A stretch of 64,000 nucleotides of DNA from Saprolegnia diclina VS20 (taxonomy: Eukaryota > Oomycota > Saprolegniomycetes > Saprolegniales > Saprolegniaceae), in assembly GCF_000281045.1 (NCBI RefSeq), contig NW_008246069.1, positions 761,274-825,273 on the forward strand. The letters run 5' to 3'. Every line of letters starts with the position of its first letter. The first letter of the stretch is position 1. The notes beneath the pieces were generated by a model. The model was not told the DNA's origin, made no database searches, and saw only the letters and a list, made by a program, of their open reading frames with translations. Of the stretch, positions 1-11,055 are shown one piece after another. The translations under genes and the position numbers were made by a program.

Positions 1-1
1 G

Positions 2-108
2 CGTGACAACATCATTATCTTGGCTCTGAACTCGAAGTCGAATGTGGACGGCCGCATGTACACCAAAAACATCATCTACGAAGAGGTTATCGACAAGACC
101 GTACCAGA
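2..108 (+). CDS. Partial 3' exon of an upstream gene
   Basis: An open frame enters from the left edge of the window, and about 34 codons carry the strong G/C third-position bias of the real genes here (motifs ILALNSKSNVDGRMY and IIYEEVIDK). After about position 108 the bias disappears, although the frame stays open to a stop at 271. The exon therefore either ends at a GTACC donor near 108, or the protein runs on through a low-quality tail. I do not recognise the family. The beginning of the gene lies outside the window. Confidence 0.35.
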
Positions 109-1057
109 CAGTACCAGACAGTACGCTACTATAGATATGAGTTTACTACACGGTATCCATTTCACTGACTACACATTGTACATCACCGCACCAGAGTGTG
201 GACGTAGGGCCGGCCACTGGGCTCACCCAGGGCCCCCTGGCTCACCCTGGTCGATTCTTGTATTCTTGTAATCGATGGTTACGTGGCCTTCCTCGATGAT
301 GGTAACCCAAAGCGCAGGTCTGAACGACACCATCGGAGGATCGGGTGTCGAGGGACCAAAAGGCAGCGCATGATGACTGCTTGTAGCAGGTGTTTGCAAC
401 GACCGCCCATGTTGGTTATACAACCCAGCCACTGACACTGCTGGAAACGCTGACTTGGAAGAGCCCGAATCGTGCACGCTGGTAACTTTACCTGGGTGCT
501 GGCAAAGGCTGCCCAAGTTCGTAAAAGATCTCGTCTTGGCGATCGGTAACACGGCGAGGGTCGATGCTATCCATCTGCAGCAGTCAAAGAAACGCTGTCG
601 AGAGACCTTTATTGTGCTGGTTCATCTCGATCCGTGTACACGGCTGTCAAGCAGCTTCTCGGAGAAGGCGCTCGACCAGGGCGGGGTCTTCCATGCTTGG
701 ATGCTTGTCCTCGATGGGCTTCGAGAATGAAATGAACTGTTTGGCCGGACTTCAGCAACAATGTGCCACAATTGTTGCCATTTTGTTGTTGATGCACCCG
801 CGAGATGGCGCGTGGCAAATGGAGGTGGTCAGCGATGGGAGATTTATTAATACCAGCGTACCAAAGTCTTTGGGTTGAGTAAGACCCAGCCGCGCTAGAT
901 CAATATCTACTGCGTTGCAAGTTGAATATTCTACGACATGCGGAGCTGGCCGCTTCATGGCAGCATCAGCCCCTACTTTGGAATCATGGTACGATAAAAC
1001 TCAATTCATGCGCTCATGTTTATCTTCCAGTAGATTTTTGAGTATCAACGACGCTGT
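109..1057. other. Intergenic stretch, no gene seen
   Basis: Open frames on both strands in this stretch lack the codon bias of the neighbouring genes and resemble no protein I know. A short direct repeat (TACCAGACAG twice in a row, about 102-121) lies just after the partial exon. Confidence 0.5.
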
Positions 1058-2215
1058 CTAGGTGCTTGCGAACACCTCAGACATATCGGGTATCGGCAAC
1101 AATTTGTCTAGCGCTGTCACGAGTGCTTTGTCGACCTTTAGGTAATGTACGACAACAACGTCGAGGTCAAATGCGTGGCACTTGGCGACGGCGGCAGCGA
1201 TTGCATCGAGAATCCACGTAGTCTTGTTTCCAAAAACGCCACCGCCGAGAACAGTGAGAAATACTCTGTTCGATCCGGTGGTTGAGGCATTGATGATAGC
1301 AGCCCACAGGGTCGCCTCATAGCTAGCGCGAAGCACGAGACTGGCAAAAGGCGCCCACGCAGTCGTCGAAGCGTACGAGTAACCACACGAAATGGCCGAG
1401 CAGTACACTTGGGTGACGAGCTGTTTGTCGCTGCTGGGGCTGGTTGGGTGGTACCGCGCTTTGAAAGGCACTTCAACGTTCCAGTGGACACCGACTTTCA
1501 GCGCATCCTCAAGGTCATTGTTGTCGGCGGTCTCGAGCACATCGTTGAGTCGTTGTAGACTCGCATTCGTGGCGTCCGTATAGCCGTTGACGACGTGGAA
1601 ATACTGATGCCGCTCATTGTCAAGAATGACTTCGACATCGTCGAGATTGTTGATCTGGCTCGTTGCTCTTTGTCCTTGCAAATCGGCGTCTGGCGATGCA
1701 AAGTAGTTGCGGAAAACCGTGCCCGGACCAGCTGCTACAGGTACTGGTTAGCTGTACGTGCAATCGTCAACCATACGCGTACCGATGGCGCACGCTGGCC
1801 CTTGAGTCATATCGCGTGCGTAAATGGTGACTCCGTCCTCTGGCCGCTACAACGACTTTGGGTGAGTGCTGCCATGGGAAGTGGCTTGACGTACAGCTCG
1901 CGGATGGGCAAATTCGAGGCAATTGAACTGGGAAGCAGCCTGGAACGTCGCGTTTCGATGTAGTGGGTCACAGTGCAGTAGGAACACGTCTTTGGACGCG
2001 ACGTGGGTAACGCGGAGTTGCCCGAGACGCCCGACGCACATGGCATGGTCACGAAGCGTTGCCAGCGATAGGCACTCGAACGTGCCAATGTCGTACGCTT
2101 TGTCGTTGGTGACGCTGCGCAACTGCGTTTCGTTGACGATCTCGAACTTGGCTTGGATCTCGTCGTAGGCCAAACCCTTCTCCCTGAAGCCGAAGAGGGT
2201 CTTGAACCAGTCCAT
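1058..2215 (-). CDS. Macro-domain-like conserved protein
   Basis: This is a three-exon gene of about 360 residues. Exon 1 starts MDWFKTLFGFREKG and ends near 1877 after EFAHPRA. A 47-base intron (GTACGTC...TTGTAG) leads to a short exon (GVTIYARDMTQGPACAI). A second short intron near 1735-1782 leads into AAGPGTVFRNYFA, and the frame then stays open to the stop at 1058. The C-terminal third contains VFLTVLGGGVFGN followed by a helix and VVVVHYL, which resembles the glycine-rich loop and last strand of macro/ADP-ribose-binding folds. No signal peptide or membrane segment is visible. It is divergent from the small gene at 2459. The macro-like assignment rests on motif resemblance only, and the substrate is unknown. 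Confidence 0.7.
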
Positions 2216-2432
2216 TGCTCGCGCGGTCGTTGTGTGTCAGCGTCGCAGAGGAGCCAATTGGACACCACGTACCAGCTCTGGCCAATCCCACGTCGGGTTG
2301 TCCGTATACGCCATCTCTTTACCGACATACAAAGAACAAGCTTCCTAGTTCAGAGCTAAATTATCAAGTGGTGATACAATCACTCAGGAACCTTCTGCCA
2401 TGAGTGTATGTAGCGAGGAACTCCTTGCCACT

Positions 2433-2450
2433 TCATTTTCCAACTGTCTT
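2433..2450 (+). promoter_or_regulatory. Oomycete Inr/FPR core promoter
   Basis: TCATTTTCCAACTGTCTT matches the oomycete initiator (TCATTTYY) followed by the flanking promoter region (CAAYT..). It lies about 20 bases before the ATG at 2459. Confidence 0.5.
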
Positions 2451-2458
2451 TGAAAAGA

Positions 2459-2803
2459 ATGGTCTGCCCCCCGAGCTACGCTGTGCGTGTCGCTATCCGC
2501 AACTCGAGCGCGACGCCCATCGCTGTTGAGGCCGTCTTCGGCTCGGACCACCAAGCCGCCGATGGGAAGGACTTCATCCGCGAGCGCGTCACGGTCGCTC
2601 CGCATGACACCGTCGTTCTTGGCGAGCACGAATACAACATGGGTTCGTGGACTGCCCACGCAGCCGTGTACGCCGTGCACGCCACGCACCCACGGTCGAA
2701 CGCTCGTGCGTCGTGGTCGCCGCAACTCTCGAGCGGTATCGTCGACGTCGTGACGGTCGAGCTCGGCGCGGATGCCCACAACGTGACGCTGCGCCAGAGT
2801 TAA
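2459..2803 (+). CDS. Small conserved protein of unknown function
   Basis: Single-exon gene of 114 residues. The start is the first ATG after a well-formed Inr element, and strong G/C third-position bias begins there. The protein has no signal peptide, membrane helix or coiled coil. Its alternating hydrophobic and polar residues (YAVRVAIRNSS, TVVLGEHEYNMGSW, VVTVELGADAHNVTLRQ) suggest an all-beta, sandwich-like fold. I do not recognise a named family. It is transcribed away from the macro-like gene across about 240 bases, so the two may share a bidirectional promoter. Confidence 0.7.
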   Translation: MVCPPSYAVRVAIRNSSATPIAVEAVFGSDHQAADGKDFIRERVTVAPHDTVVLGEHEYNMGSWTAHAAVYAVHATHPRSNARASWSPQLSSGIVDVVTVELGADAHNVTLRQS

Positions 2804-2929
2804 GAACACCAATATCACGTGGTTTGCATCGCCAAGAGGACAAACCTGCACAAACATACATGGTCACACGTCAGTGAAAGAGTTAAGTGGATAGATCCGT
2901 TTTTCAATTGGTACATAGTGTTTAAAATC

Positions 2930-4280
2930 TCACACGAAGAACGATTCGCGCTTGGTACTTGCAGCCAGTGGGTTGGCAGCGGGACTTGCATATGCGTGGA
3001 ACTGCTGTCCAAACTCTTCACGTTGCGACGGACTTGTCGGGGAGTGGTGCGTCTCCTCGGACGAGTGATCGTATAGCTGCACGTGCTTGCCAAACCCACG
3101 ATCGAAGCTACCAGCGAACGGTCCGTCGATAGCGACGGCCGACGATCGGAACGATGCTGGCGCCGCCGACGACACGGTGGGCCTACAGTTAGGTACGTGA
3201 GTAATATCGATATCGCAACTCGTACGCACCGTGGCGGCTGCTGTGTTGCGCCTTCGGAAGCTGTGCGGCGACGGGGTGCAGGGCAGACACATAGGTCGCC
3301 CTCGTCATCAGCCAGCGTAGAGTCCCCGCGGGCACGGGCAATCTTTGCTCGTCGCTGCTCGACGATGTAGTCGTATGTCGTGGATCCATTGCGACCTAAG
3401 GTTAGCGAAATGAGAGCAATGATCGAGTCAGTTGGGCTGTACAGAGCTTGATGTGAAATATTACGAGCTGCAGGATAGACACTGTCGATGGGACGAGGAA
3501 CGCTGAGTAAAGCCCAAGCAGAATCTTGACGGCGACGAGAGGAAACATGTATCTACACGAAAAAGCCAGCCATTCAGTTCGTTTTGTTTTGTACACGTCA
3601 GGGGACGTGGCTTGCCTGTCGTTGCTGCAGGCGTTTGTGCCTGGTGCCGGAGTTCCGTCCTTGCATCCGTACGTCACAGCGCCTACGCACAGCATATAAG
3701 AACGGGCGATGAGTGTGCCAAACGCACCATTGCTGGTAATCGATGCCGGATCAGCAAACGAGGTCGCGAATAGGAAGACACCGACCGCGAGTTGAAACAG
3801 CGTAAAGACGAGAGTCGAGCAGATCAGGACAAAGAAATAGCGATAGTTGTGGGCGCCGACACAGTTGTTCAGCCACTTGCAGTGGTGGTCGAACGTCGCG
3901 ACGCACTTCTCGCATAGGCGACAGTGCCGCGATCGCTTGTCGACGTACTTAGTGCACACATTGCAGTACAGCAGGTCGTCCGTGATCTGCGCAGGGCTGA
4001 GCTCGGCCTCTGTCAGAATATTTCTGTCCGCGGGGTTGATGTACGTGCAGAAGCCCGCCAGAACCATGATCAAGACACCGTTCATGCCGTAGATCTAATG
4101 TGACGAGAGTGAGGTTCGGCACGACGGGGGCATTCATCGTACCACGCCCAAGGCGATAGCGGGCGTCGCCGGCAGGAAGGGCACGTAGAATGCGAAGAAG
4201 CCGCCGAAGAGTACGGGGAAGGTGACCCATGCCACGACCTGCAGTAGGTCAAAGGGCGCTTGCCAACCATTCGTACGCAT
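2930..4280 (-). CDS. DHHC-type S-acyltransferase (palmitoyltransferase)
   Basis: Multi-pass membrane enzyme that transfers palmitate to protein cysteines. The start MRTNGWQAPFDLLQVVAW (4280) carries the NGWxxP motif found before the first helix of this family. A 48-base intron (4142-4095) leads to IYGMNGVLIMVL. The cysteine-rich domain follows as YCNVCTKYVDKRSRHCRLCE and the catalytic FDHHCKWLNNCVG, then two more helix pairs. A 42-base intron near 3556 is a multiple of three without stops, so it could be retained. Further short introns lead to the conserved post-helix motif TTYDYIVEQR and a Ser/Pro-rich tail ending SFFV. That makes five exons and about 400 residues. It is divergent from the amino-acid transporter, with about 0.9 kb between them. 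Confidence 0.88.
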
Positions 4281-5192
4281 CGCTCGGCGCGGGCGGGGTC
4301 GCGGCCTCTTTCAGAATGCATTACTTTTCGACAGACTCGAATATTAGCCAATCAGACGCCACCAAGAACAGCCAGACCCACGTTTCGATTGGTGGCCTTC
4401 AAAATGCATGCGCCACGTTTCATAAGCTTTCCGAGAGACAGCGTGAGTAACCGGGCGGATCCTAATTATTCATTCCTCAACGCCCGCACGACTGCGATAG
4501 CGACTGCGTTTGCTACGACCACTGCATGTCGGCGCTGACCGAGTACCAACCCACCACAAGCATGATCAACAGCAGCTTCAATAGCTCGCTCCTTGGGTTC
4601 GATTTGACTGGATCCAAGTGCTGACTCGATTGCGTGCGCTGCACCGCTTGTGGCCCGTGTACGTACATTGGATGACGCCTGTGTACCACTTGCGACGCTA
4701 TCCCTCGCTTTCTTTTGAGCAATTTGTGTTCATTCTGCAACATTGGGTCTGCAGGCAACTTACAGAACTCGTCTGCATTCATGGAAGATTTCGTACGGTA
4801 CTTGCCCTGTCCTTTGCGAAATCATCGAGTCTTGCATTTCGGGAATTGGGTTTCAAAATGGTCAAACTTGGTCGTTGGACGGGGACTCCATTAAAGGAAA
4901 GGGACGCAAGTGATGCCTACATGTGTAAGCTAGCATTTATTCTCGTAGTACGGGCAAAAGTGCTGCGCAAGCTGCTGCGCATGGCATCTCCTGTTGTGGG
5001 CAGTCTCAGCAAGGAACTGTTATGCACTCGCCTCCCCAAGTCTTAGCAGTCTCTACATGTACTGTACGTACCATCAGGACAGTCCAGTACATGGGTTCGG
5101 TACATTCTGCGACAACCGCTCAAGACCAAGATTTTTGCGATGGCCGAACGCCTGGCGATCGAATCCTGTTTCGCACTTATCATTTTCGCGGA
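4281..5192. other. Divergent intergenic region with a Cys-rich gene-like remnant
   Basis: This region separates the starts of the DHHC and transporter genes. Between about 4484 and 4870 one plus-strand frame has gene-like third-position bias and reads cysteine-rich (CDSDCVCYDHCMSALTEY, then DCVRCTACGPC and LCTTCDA). It is interrupted and has no clean start. It looks like the residue of a former small gene of unknown identity, or an unrecognised multi-exon one. Nothing else stands out. Confidence 0.3.
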
Positions 5193-6880
5193 ATGACTCA
5201 ACTGGACGATGTCATCGATGTGGAAAAGGACGCTTTGCGCCGCACGAACTCGGTAGGTATCGTGCAAGACTCGCCAGAGCCGTACATCTTCGTTAGGACC
5301 CAGGGCGTCTCGCAGCCTCGCTAGCACCAGTCCCGCCCGTCGACATTGCTGACGCAGCGGACTTTCGCCGCCTCCACTACTACTCGGGTTCGACGCCCAA
5401 GGTATCTGCACCAGTGCGTGCGACGATTGCGCAGACGCTCGCAACGATCTACGACCCTTTCATATCGGCTGTGCTCTCTCTTGACGATGCGTCCTTCGAG
5501 GAGATGGACGTAGCTGCGCGCGTCGAGCACCTGCTCCAGGCATCGTACTTAGCCGATGAGCTTACGCCGCTCGCGCCAAAGAAAGAGACGAAAGAAACCA
5601 CACTGACACACGCGTTCCTCTCGCTCCTCAAGTCGTTTGTCGGCACTGGAATCCTCTTCTTGCCGCAGGGTTTTCAGCGCGGCGGCGTCGTCTTCGCACC
5701 TATCCTTCTCACTGCCATCGCGATCGTTACAGTGTTCGCAATGCTGCGACTGCTGGCGTGCCGCGCGCGTATCGGCGGGTCGTACAGCCACATCGGTAGC
5801 GTCGTGCTGGGTCCTGTCGGTCACCGGCTCGTGCAGACGTCGCTCGTACTCATGCAGTTTGGGTTTTGCTGCTCGTACATCATCTTTGTCGCGCAGAACC
5901 TCCGGGATGTCTCCGTGTACTTTGAGACGCCCGTGTCGCTCACGAGCCTCATTTTGCTCCAGACGCTCGTCTACATCCCTCTGTCGTGGATTCGCTACAT
6001 GCGGTACGTACATATCCATACCCCAGCCATACCCCTATGTATGACGTGGCAACTTCCAGGTACTTTACGCTGAGCAACCTCGTCGCGGATGTTTTTGTCT
6101 TGTACGCGATTGTGTACATTATGTACACAAATGGTCGCACGCTCGCGGTCAATGGCATTGTCGAACCGCTCGAAGGCTTCAACACGAGCGACTACTCGAT
6201 CTTCCTCGGCACCGCCGTGTTTGTGTTTGAGGGCATCGGACTCATCATCCCGACTCAAGCCGCTCTGGCACCGAGCCTACAGCCTCAGTTCCCGGCGCTT
6301 CTTGCCAAGACGATCGCGGGCTGCGTCGTCTTCTTCTCGCTCTTTGCGAGTGTCAACTACGCGGCGATTGGCAACGCCGTCCAGCCCATGATCCTCTCGA
6401 GTTTGCCGCGGACGCCCCAGACAATGGCAGTCCAGGCTGGTTACGCCTTTGCGCAGACGCTTGCGTATCCGCTCTTCCTCTTTCCAGCACTCCAGATTGT
6501 TGAAGATGTCCTTGGCTTCCAGCGTCGGTCGTCGGGGCTCAAGGCGCAAAAAAATGTTGTGCGGACGCTCGTGGTTCTCTCCACTGTGGCCATCGCGTAC
6601 GCTGGCCAAGCGCATTTAGACCTCTTTGTGTCGCTTGTCGGCGCCTTTTGCTGTGGTAGAATTACATCCTGGACTTTTATTTGGGACTTATTTGTGGCAT
6701 GTAGTGCCTCTCGGATTCATCTACCCGCCATGGTTCTATCTCAAGCTCGCACCCGAGCGACACTGGGCTTCCAAGGCCCTCGACTACGGCACGATCGGTC
6801 TCGGCCTCTTCATCTTTTTTTTCGTGACGTGGACCAACGTCGTGCAATGGTACCTCGGGTCCGCTGAGAACGATGCGTAA
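5193..6880 (+). CDS. AAAP-family amino-acid/auxin permease-like transporter
   Basis: Four exons. The short first exon, MTQLDDVIDVEKDALRRTNS, ends at a 44-base intron (GTAGGT...GTTAG). Exon 2 begins DPGRLAASLAP and holds a cytosolic N-terminal domain, then the typical first helix region (LSLLKSFVGTGILFLPQGF), which is diagnostic for the AAAP/SLC36-38 superfamily. Later exons add roughly nine more hydrophobic helices, including IFLGTAVFVFEGIGLIIP and, after the last intron (GTAGAA...ATGTAG), CVPLGFIYPPWFY. The family moves neutral amino acids with protons, often at vacuolar or plasma membranes. The substrate cannot be read from the sequence. Length (about 500 residues) and topology are normal for the family. 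Confidence 0.88.
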
Positions 6881-7881
6881 AAAATTGTCACCGAGCCGTC
6901 TACATAATGCATCCTTTTAACTCGCAATAAGCGTCGCATGGAAGCGTCGAGATGGGAGATGAGTGTCGACCCACCTGAGAGCCCAACTTTGTGGACACAT
7001 CATTCAAATTCGACGGCACGTTTTGCTGAGGACAAACTGATTCAAGTACGATGCGCTGCCTGCTACCGTTGAGCTCTGCGGTTGTGAACGAGATGATATG
7101 GCAGTGGCATTTCTGAAGTGGGGCAGGTGCATTGCAGTGCACAATTCAATTGGCGAGTAGCCAATGTCGCGACCTTATCCCACGTTTCTTCGAGCGTACT
7201 TGTTCGCACCAATATTCATTAGATTTTCCACACCAGACATCTTTAAGCCCAACGTTATCTTTATAGTATCAGTCCTCGCTACCGAGCAGCAACGTGGCTG
7301 GTAGCAGCGCTGTGAGTTCCTCAACACGCGAGCCAAGGCGACAGGCCACGCTACATTGGACGACAGCACATCAACCGGAGTTGCTCCACCGCTGGATGCA
7401 GAAGTGTGGGTCTGTGATTCGTCGCGTTCGATCCCCGTGCTTGTTGTTGATGATCAGCTGATAAAAACGCTGGCAAGGCATCGACCGAAAACACATTCAT
7501 CGATCAGACTCTGGTGTACCTCCTGATTCTTCATTTGAACATAGAACTCTGTGTGGCGACATATTGCAGAATCCTTCCCCTAGATGTGCCATAACTCCTT
7601 AACCCACAACATGCTCGTACTAGTACACTATAGCGCATTGTGGTCTTGCACATGCGCGGGACGAGCACATGCACGGTTCACTTTCATCGCGATCTTTCAT
7701 CCAAGATGGTAACGACGGTAGTGTACCGTAAATTTTTCGACGCAATTGCGCGGCAGTCGTTTTGTTTCGGCGTTCTATTTTCGGGCTTCGAAAATAAAAT
7801 GCTGGGCCGAATAAAAATATCTAAAAAACCCACATCCTGGCGTCAGTTGCCAACCCCATCGACGACAGCAAGCTGCCATCC
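6881..7881. other. Intergenic region with ankyrin-like remnant
   Basis: About 1 kb between the transporter and the RhoGAP gene. Apart from the ankyrin-like pieces listed separately, no gene is visible. The 3' end becomes A/T-rich (about 7700-7850). Confidence 0.5.
7060..7410 (-). pseudogene. Ankyrin-repeat gene remnant
   Basis: Read on the minus strand, pieces resemble ankyrin repeats: GGATPVDVLSS, then GVENLMNIGANKYARRN, and in another frame DIGYSPIELCTAMHLPHF. The pieces lie in different frames, and their third-position bias is weaker than in the real genes nearby. No intact start is seen. Oomycete genomes carry many ankyrin genes, so a decayed copy is plausible. It remains a weak call. 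Confidence 0.3.
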
Positions 7882-8622
7882 ATGGTCCTCTTCGAAGCCT
7901 GCTTTGCGCCCGAACCGCCCGCGTCGACATGCTGCATCGGTGCGCCGTATGGAACCTCGCACGACCTCCACATTTATTACAACTACGAGGCCGCGCGCTT
8001 CGAGGTCAAGGGCGACGCCGGCCGCAGCCTCGGCGCCTGGAACATGAACCAGCACTTCAACCTGCCGATCACGCACATGCCTCGGACAGAGCTGCGGCCC
8101 TACACGGAGCGCATCCCTGCTGTGCTCGTCATGCTGCAGCACCAGTTTGCGCTCCATCAGGGACACGTCATGCCCTACATCTTTCGCGAAAGCCCAGGAA
8201 AGGCCGCCCGGGACCGTGCGATTGCCGCGATCAACAGTGGTACATTCCGTGGTGCTGACGTCGACGACGTGCGCATTGTCGCTGACCTTATCAAGGTTTG
8301 GTTCCGAGAGCTCCCCACGCCGCTCTTGCACCGCGTGTCTATGGCCGCCATGGACAAGTTTGTGCACAGCGAAGGCACTGCGCTACCCGACTTGGATCCA
8401 ACCGAGCACGCTATCCTGCTCTGGCTCGCAGACCTTCTTCTTCACGTCGCGAGCGCCGAGAAGAGCAACCACATGGGCATTGAGCAGCTCTCGATTATTC
8501 TCGCACCCAACCTCATCCGTCTCGACACGCCCAACCCGATGGTTGCTGTCGCTGCGTCCAAGGCGAGCGTTGACTTTCTCCGACACTTTCTGCTCGAGCG
8601 TCGAAAGGAGCTCGCTGCATAG
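7882..8622 (+). CDS. RhoGAP-domain protein
   Basis: Predicted GTPase-activating protein for Rho-type GTPases, 246 residues. After a short N-terminal segment, residues from about 75 follow the RhoGAP pattern: RIPAVLVMLQ, then YIFRESPGK with the candidate arginine finger (Arg in IFR), IVADLIKVWFRELPTPLL, and the C-terminal IEQLSIILAPNLI, which corresponds to the family's N..V..APN block. No PH, SH3 or START partner domain is present, so this is a minimal RhoGAP. The frame in front of the ATG is open for about 19 codons and reads protein-like (ANPIDDSKLPS) back to a TAA, so a small upstream exon is possible. The N-terminal half before the RhoGAP block may be another small domain. Confidence 0.85.
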   Translation: MVLFEACFAPEPPASTCCIGAPYGTSHDLHIYYNYEAARFEVKGDAGRSLGAWNMNQHFNLPITHMPRTELRPYTERIPAVLVMLQHQFALHQGHVMPYIFRESPGKAARDRAIAAINSGTFRGADVDDVRIVADLIKVWFRELPTPLLHRVSMAAMDKFVHSEGTALPDLDPTEHAILLWLADLLLHVASAEKSNHMGIEQLSIILAPNLIRLDTPNPMVAVAASKASVDFLRHFLLERRKELAA

Positions 8623-8777
8623 TTAAGCGTCCGTCGCCCATATTTAATAACACCCTTTTCCTACTAACATTTGTGTATCTCTGTCGATGAAGACAATGCC
8701 GGAAGCAGCCCATAGAGAGGACACGTCCATGATGAACACACACGTGAAGTTAGTCGGAGCGATTACGTCGTGGGGCT

Positions 8778-11055
8778 TTAAGCGTTCGCGGCGAAACGCG
8801 CCTGCCGCCGCCGGTGGCGAATCGTCCAGACGATGCCAAGAGCGGCGAGGAGCGCGAGCATGACGATGGTGTCCGTCGCCGGCACGACATCTGCGTGCAA
8901 GAGCAAGAGCACCATATCTAGGCCCGAGAGAAACCTCAATACGGACACGATCGACCCGAGCATGGTTGCACCCATTGCCCCCCAGTCCACCGTCAGCATT
9001 TCCGTGAGCTGCGTCGCCAACGTCTCGACGAGCTCGTCGTGCTCCATCTACAAAGATTCGTGAGATTCGAGCGTAGGACGGCAAGGCCCCGTACGTCCTG
9101 GTAGGGCAGGAGCGTCTCGTGCCACGACATCTTGTAGAGAGCAAGCGTGACGGGCACATACGCGTCGCTGTGGATCTCTTTGGCGAGGTCGTAGTAGCGC
9201 TTTGCGAGCAAAAAGTCCTGGCTCGACCCAATTCCGTGCTCGTACATGTACCCAAGGTTGAAGCTCGCTTGTGCGTTTCGGTTCGCGGCCATCGCGTAGT
9301 GAGCCATTGCGCGCACGTAGTTCGGCGCCGTGGTGCCGTATCCATAGTAGTAAAAGTCTCCGAGCTTCAAGTTCGCGTCGACGTTTCCCTACTCTGAGCG
9401 TCAAGCATGTTCTCGCCAAGGCGAGGATGTATAGCAATGTACCTGGCCCGCAGCCGCCTTGTACATGCGGATCGTCTGGTCACCCAACGCCACGGCGGGT
9501 GACATGCCCAGCTGGTGCTCAAGGAGGTATGCCGCGTTGTGCTGCGCGACCTCGTAGCCTTGCTCGGCCATGACGACGTATTTGCGGAATGCTTGAGTGT
9601 AGTCGCCCTTTGTAGGTCTCATACAATGAGTGTCAATTATGGGGATGCCTCGGCGTACCGCAACGTACGCGCGGTACGCGCTGCGGAGCTCGTGGTCCCA
9701 GGCGCCACGCTCGGCCACAAGCTTCATATAGTCGACAGCAGACTTGCACGATCGCGTCGTGCCAATGCCATGTGTCGTCATCTACACCAGAACCATGAGG
9801 CGACAATTTCTAGCTGTGTTGAGTCTGCATACGTGTGCCACTTTATGCATGCTAAGCGTGTGGCCATGCTGTGCCGCGACGTGGAAGTACCCAAACGCCG
9901 TCTCATACTCTGGAGACCCGTCGGCTTGGAGCTCGCCCTGAAGACTGAGCACGCCGAGGTTGTAGAAGGCATCTGCGTTGCCCTGCTTGGCCGCTGTCCG
10001 GAAGAGCATGATAGCCTTGCTACAGAGCGAGATGTATACGACGCGAATAGCGGACGGCGAAGTACCTCTTGTTTTGAACAACGCCCTGCCCCCGGAGATA
10101 CATCGTCGCAAGTCCATTCTGTGCCGCCGCATTGCCTTCGTGGGACGATTCTTGGAAGTAGTCGAAAGCCCGCTTCATGTCGACAGCGACGCCGATCCCG
10201 TTGGCGTACATATGACCAAGGTTGGCTGCTGACGATGTCGCGCCCTATTACAGACAGCTGAGATGCGGACGACAAGCGGAAAGAACGAACAAATTCGTGG
10301 GCTCGGTGAAAGTAGACCGCGGCCTTGCGCACGTCCTGCGCCACGCCCCGTGCGCCATAATAGTAGAGCAACGCAAGATTGAGTGTCGCTTCAGCGTCAC
10401 CTTTTTCAGACGAGAACCGGTAATACTCGACGACCTACAACGATATGAGAGACGAGGTTACAAGGACAATCTTGCATACGTCTTCGTCACCTGGAGCGCT
10501 GCGCTTCTGATTGCTTTCCGCCACGGTCTTCAAGCGCTTGTGGCGCTGGTCGTGAAGAACAGGACTCAACGAATCTTCGCTCTCGCGCAGTTCCACGGCA
10601 CGATTGGCCGCAACTTCGTAGTATCGTAGAGCCGTCTCGCAGTTCTTCGGCACGCCGGCACCGACCATGTGCTTGTAACCCATCGCCATGGATGCGGCGA
10701 TGTCACCGCCGGTCGCAGCGAAGTAGAGCTCAACCGCTGCTTTCGCGTCATGCCGGTCGACACCCCAGAGACCCGTGGAATGCGCGATGCCCATGAGGAA
10801 CGTCGCCCGAGCAAGCCCCGTCTTGGACGCGACCTCGACGTCAGACAGACTTCCATTCGACGGGGCCGAGCCGTTGCCGTAGAACTGATTGATGGCCGAT
10901 TGCAGCAGTCGCTGCTGGTCTGCGATGGGTACCTTGAGGCCGGGCGTTTGACCAACGCTCGGGCGCCACTCGGTCTTCGTTGCGGGATCGAAAGTATGGG
11001 CGGGCGTCGCGCTCACGGCGCCAGCGGCCGCTGCAAGGAGCAAGTACAACTTCAT
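8778..11055 (-). CDS. SEL1-repeat ER membrane protein, HRD3/SEL1L-like
   Basis: Multi-exon gene encoding about 650 residues. It begins with a cleavable signal peptide (MKLYLLLAAAAGAVSA). It continues with many Sel1/TPR-like repeats, seen as pairs such as ALLYYYGARGVAQD, LGHMYANGIGVAVDMKRA, YNLGVLSLQGELQ and FNLGYMYEHGIGSSQDF. It ends with a long transmembrane helix (IVMLALLAALGIVWTI) and a short basic tail. This order matches yeast Hrd3 and animal SEL1L, the lumenal substrate-recruiting partner of the HRD1 ubiquitin ligase in ER-associated degradation. Repeats are split over at least six exons with introns of about 45 to 55 bases. The orthology is inferred from architecture. Confidence 0.82.

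Noticed and set aside
223-958. Open frames on both strands in the first kilobase
   Set aside because: None carries the G/C third-position bias of the real genes, and none has a recognisable motif.
4513-4782. Minus-strand open frame starting MNADEFCKLPAD
   Set aside because: Weak codon bias. The opposite strand over the same bases looks more gene-like, although broken.
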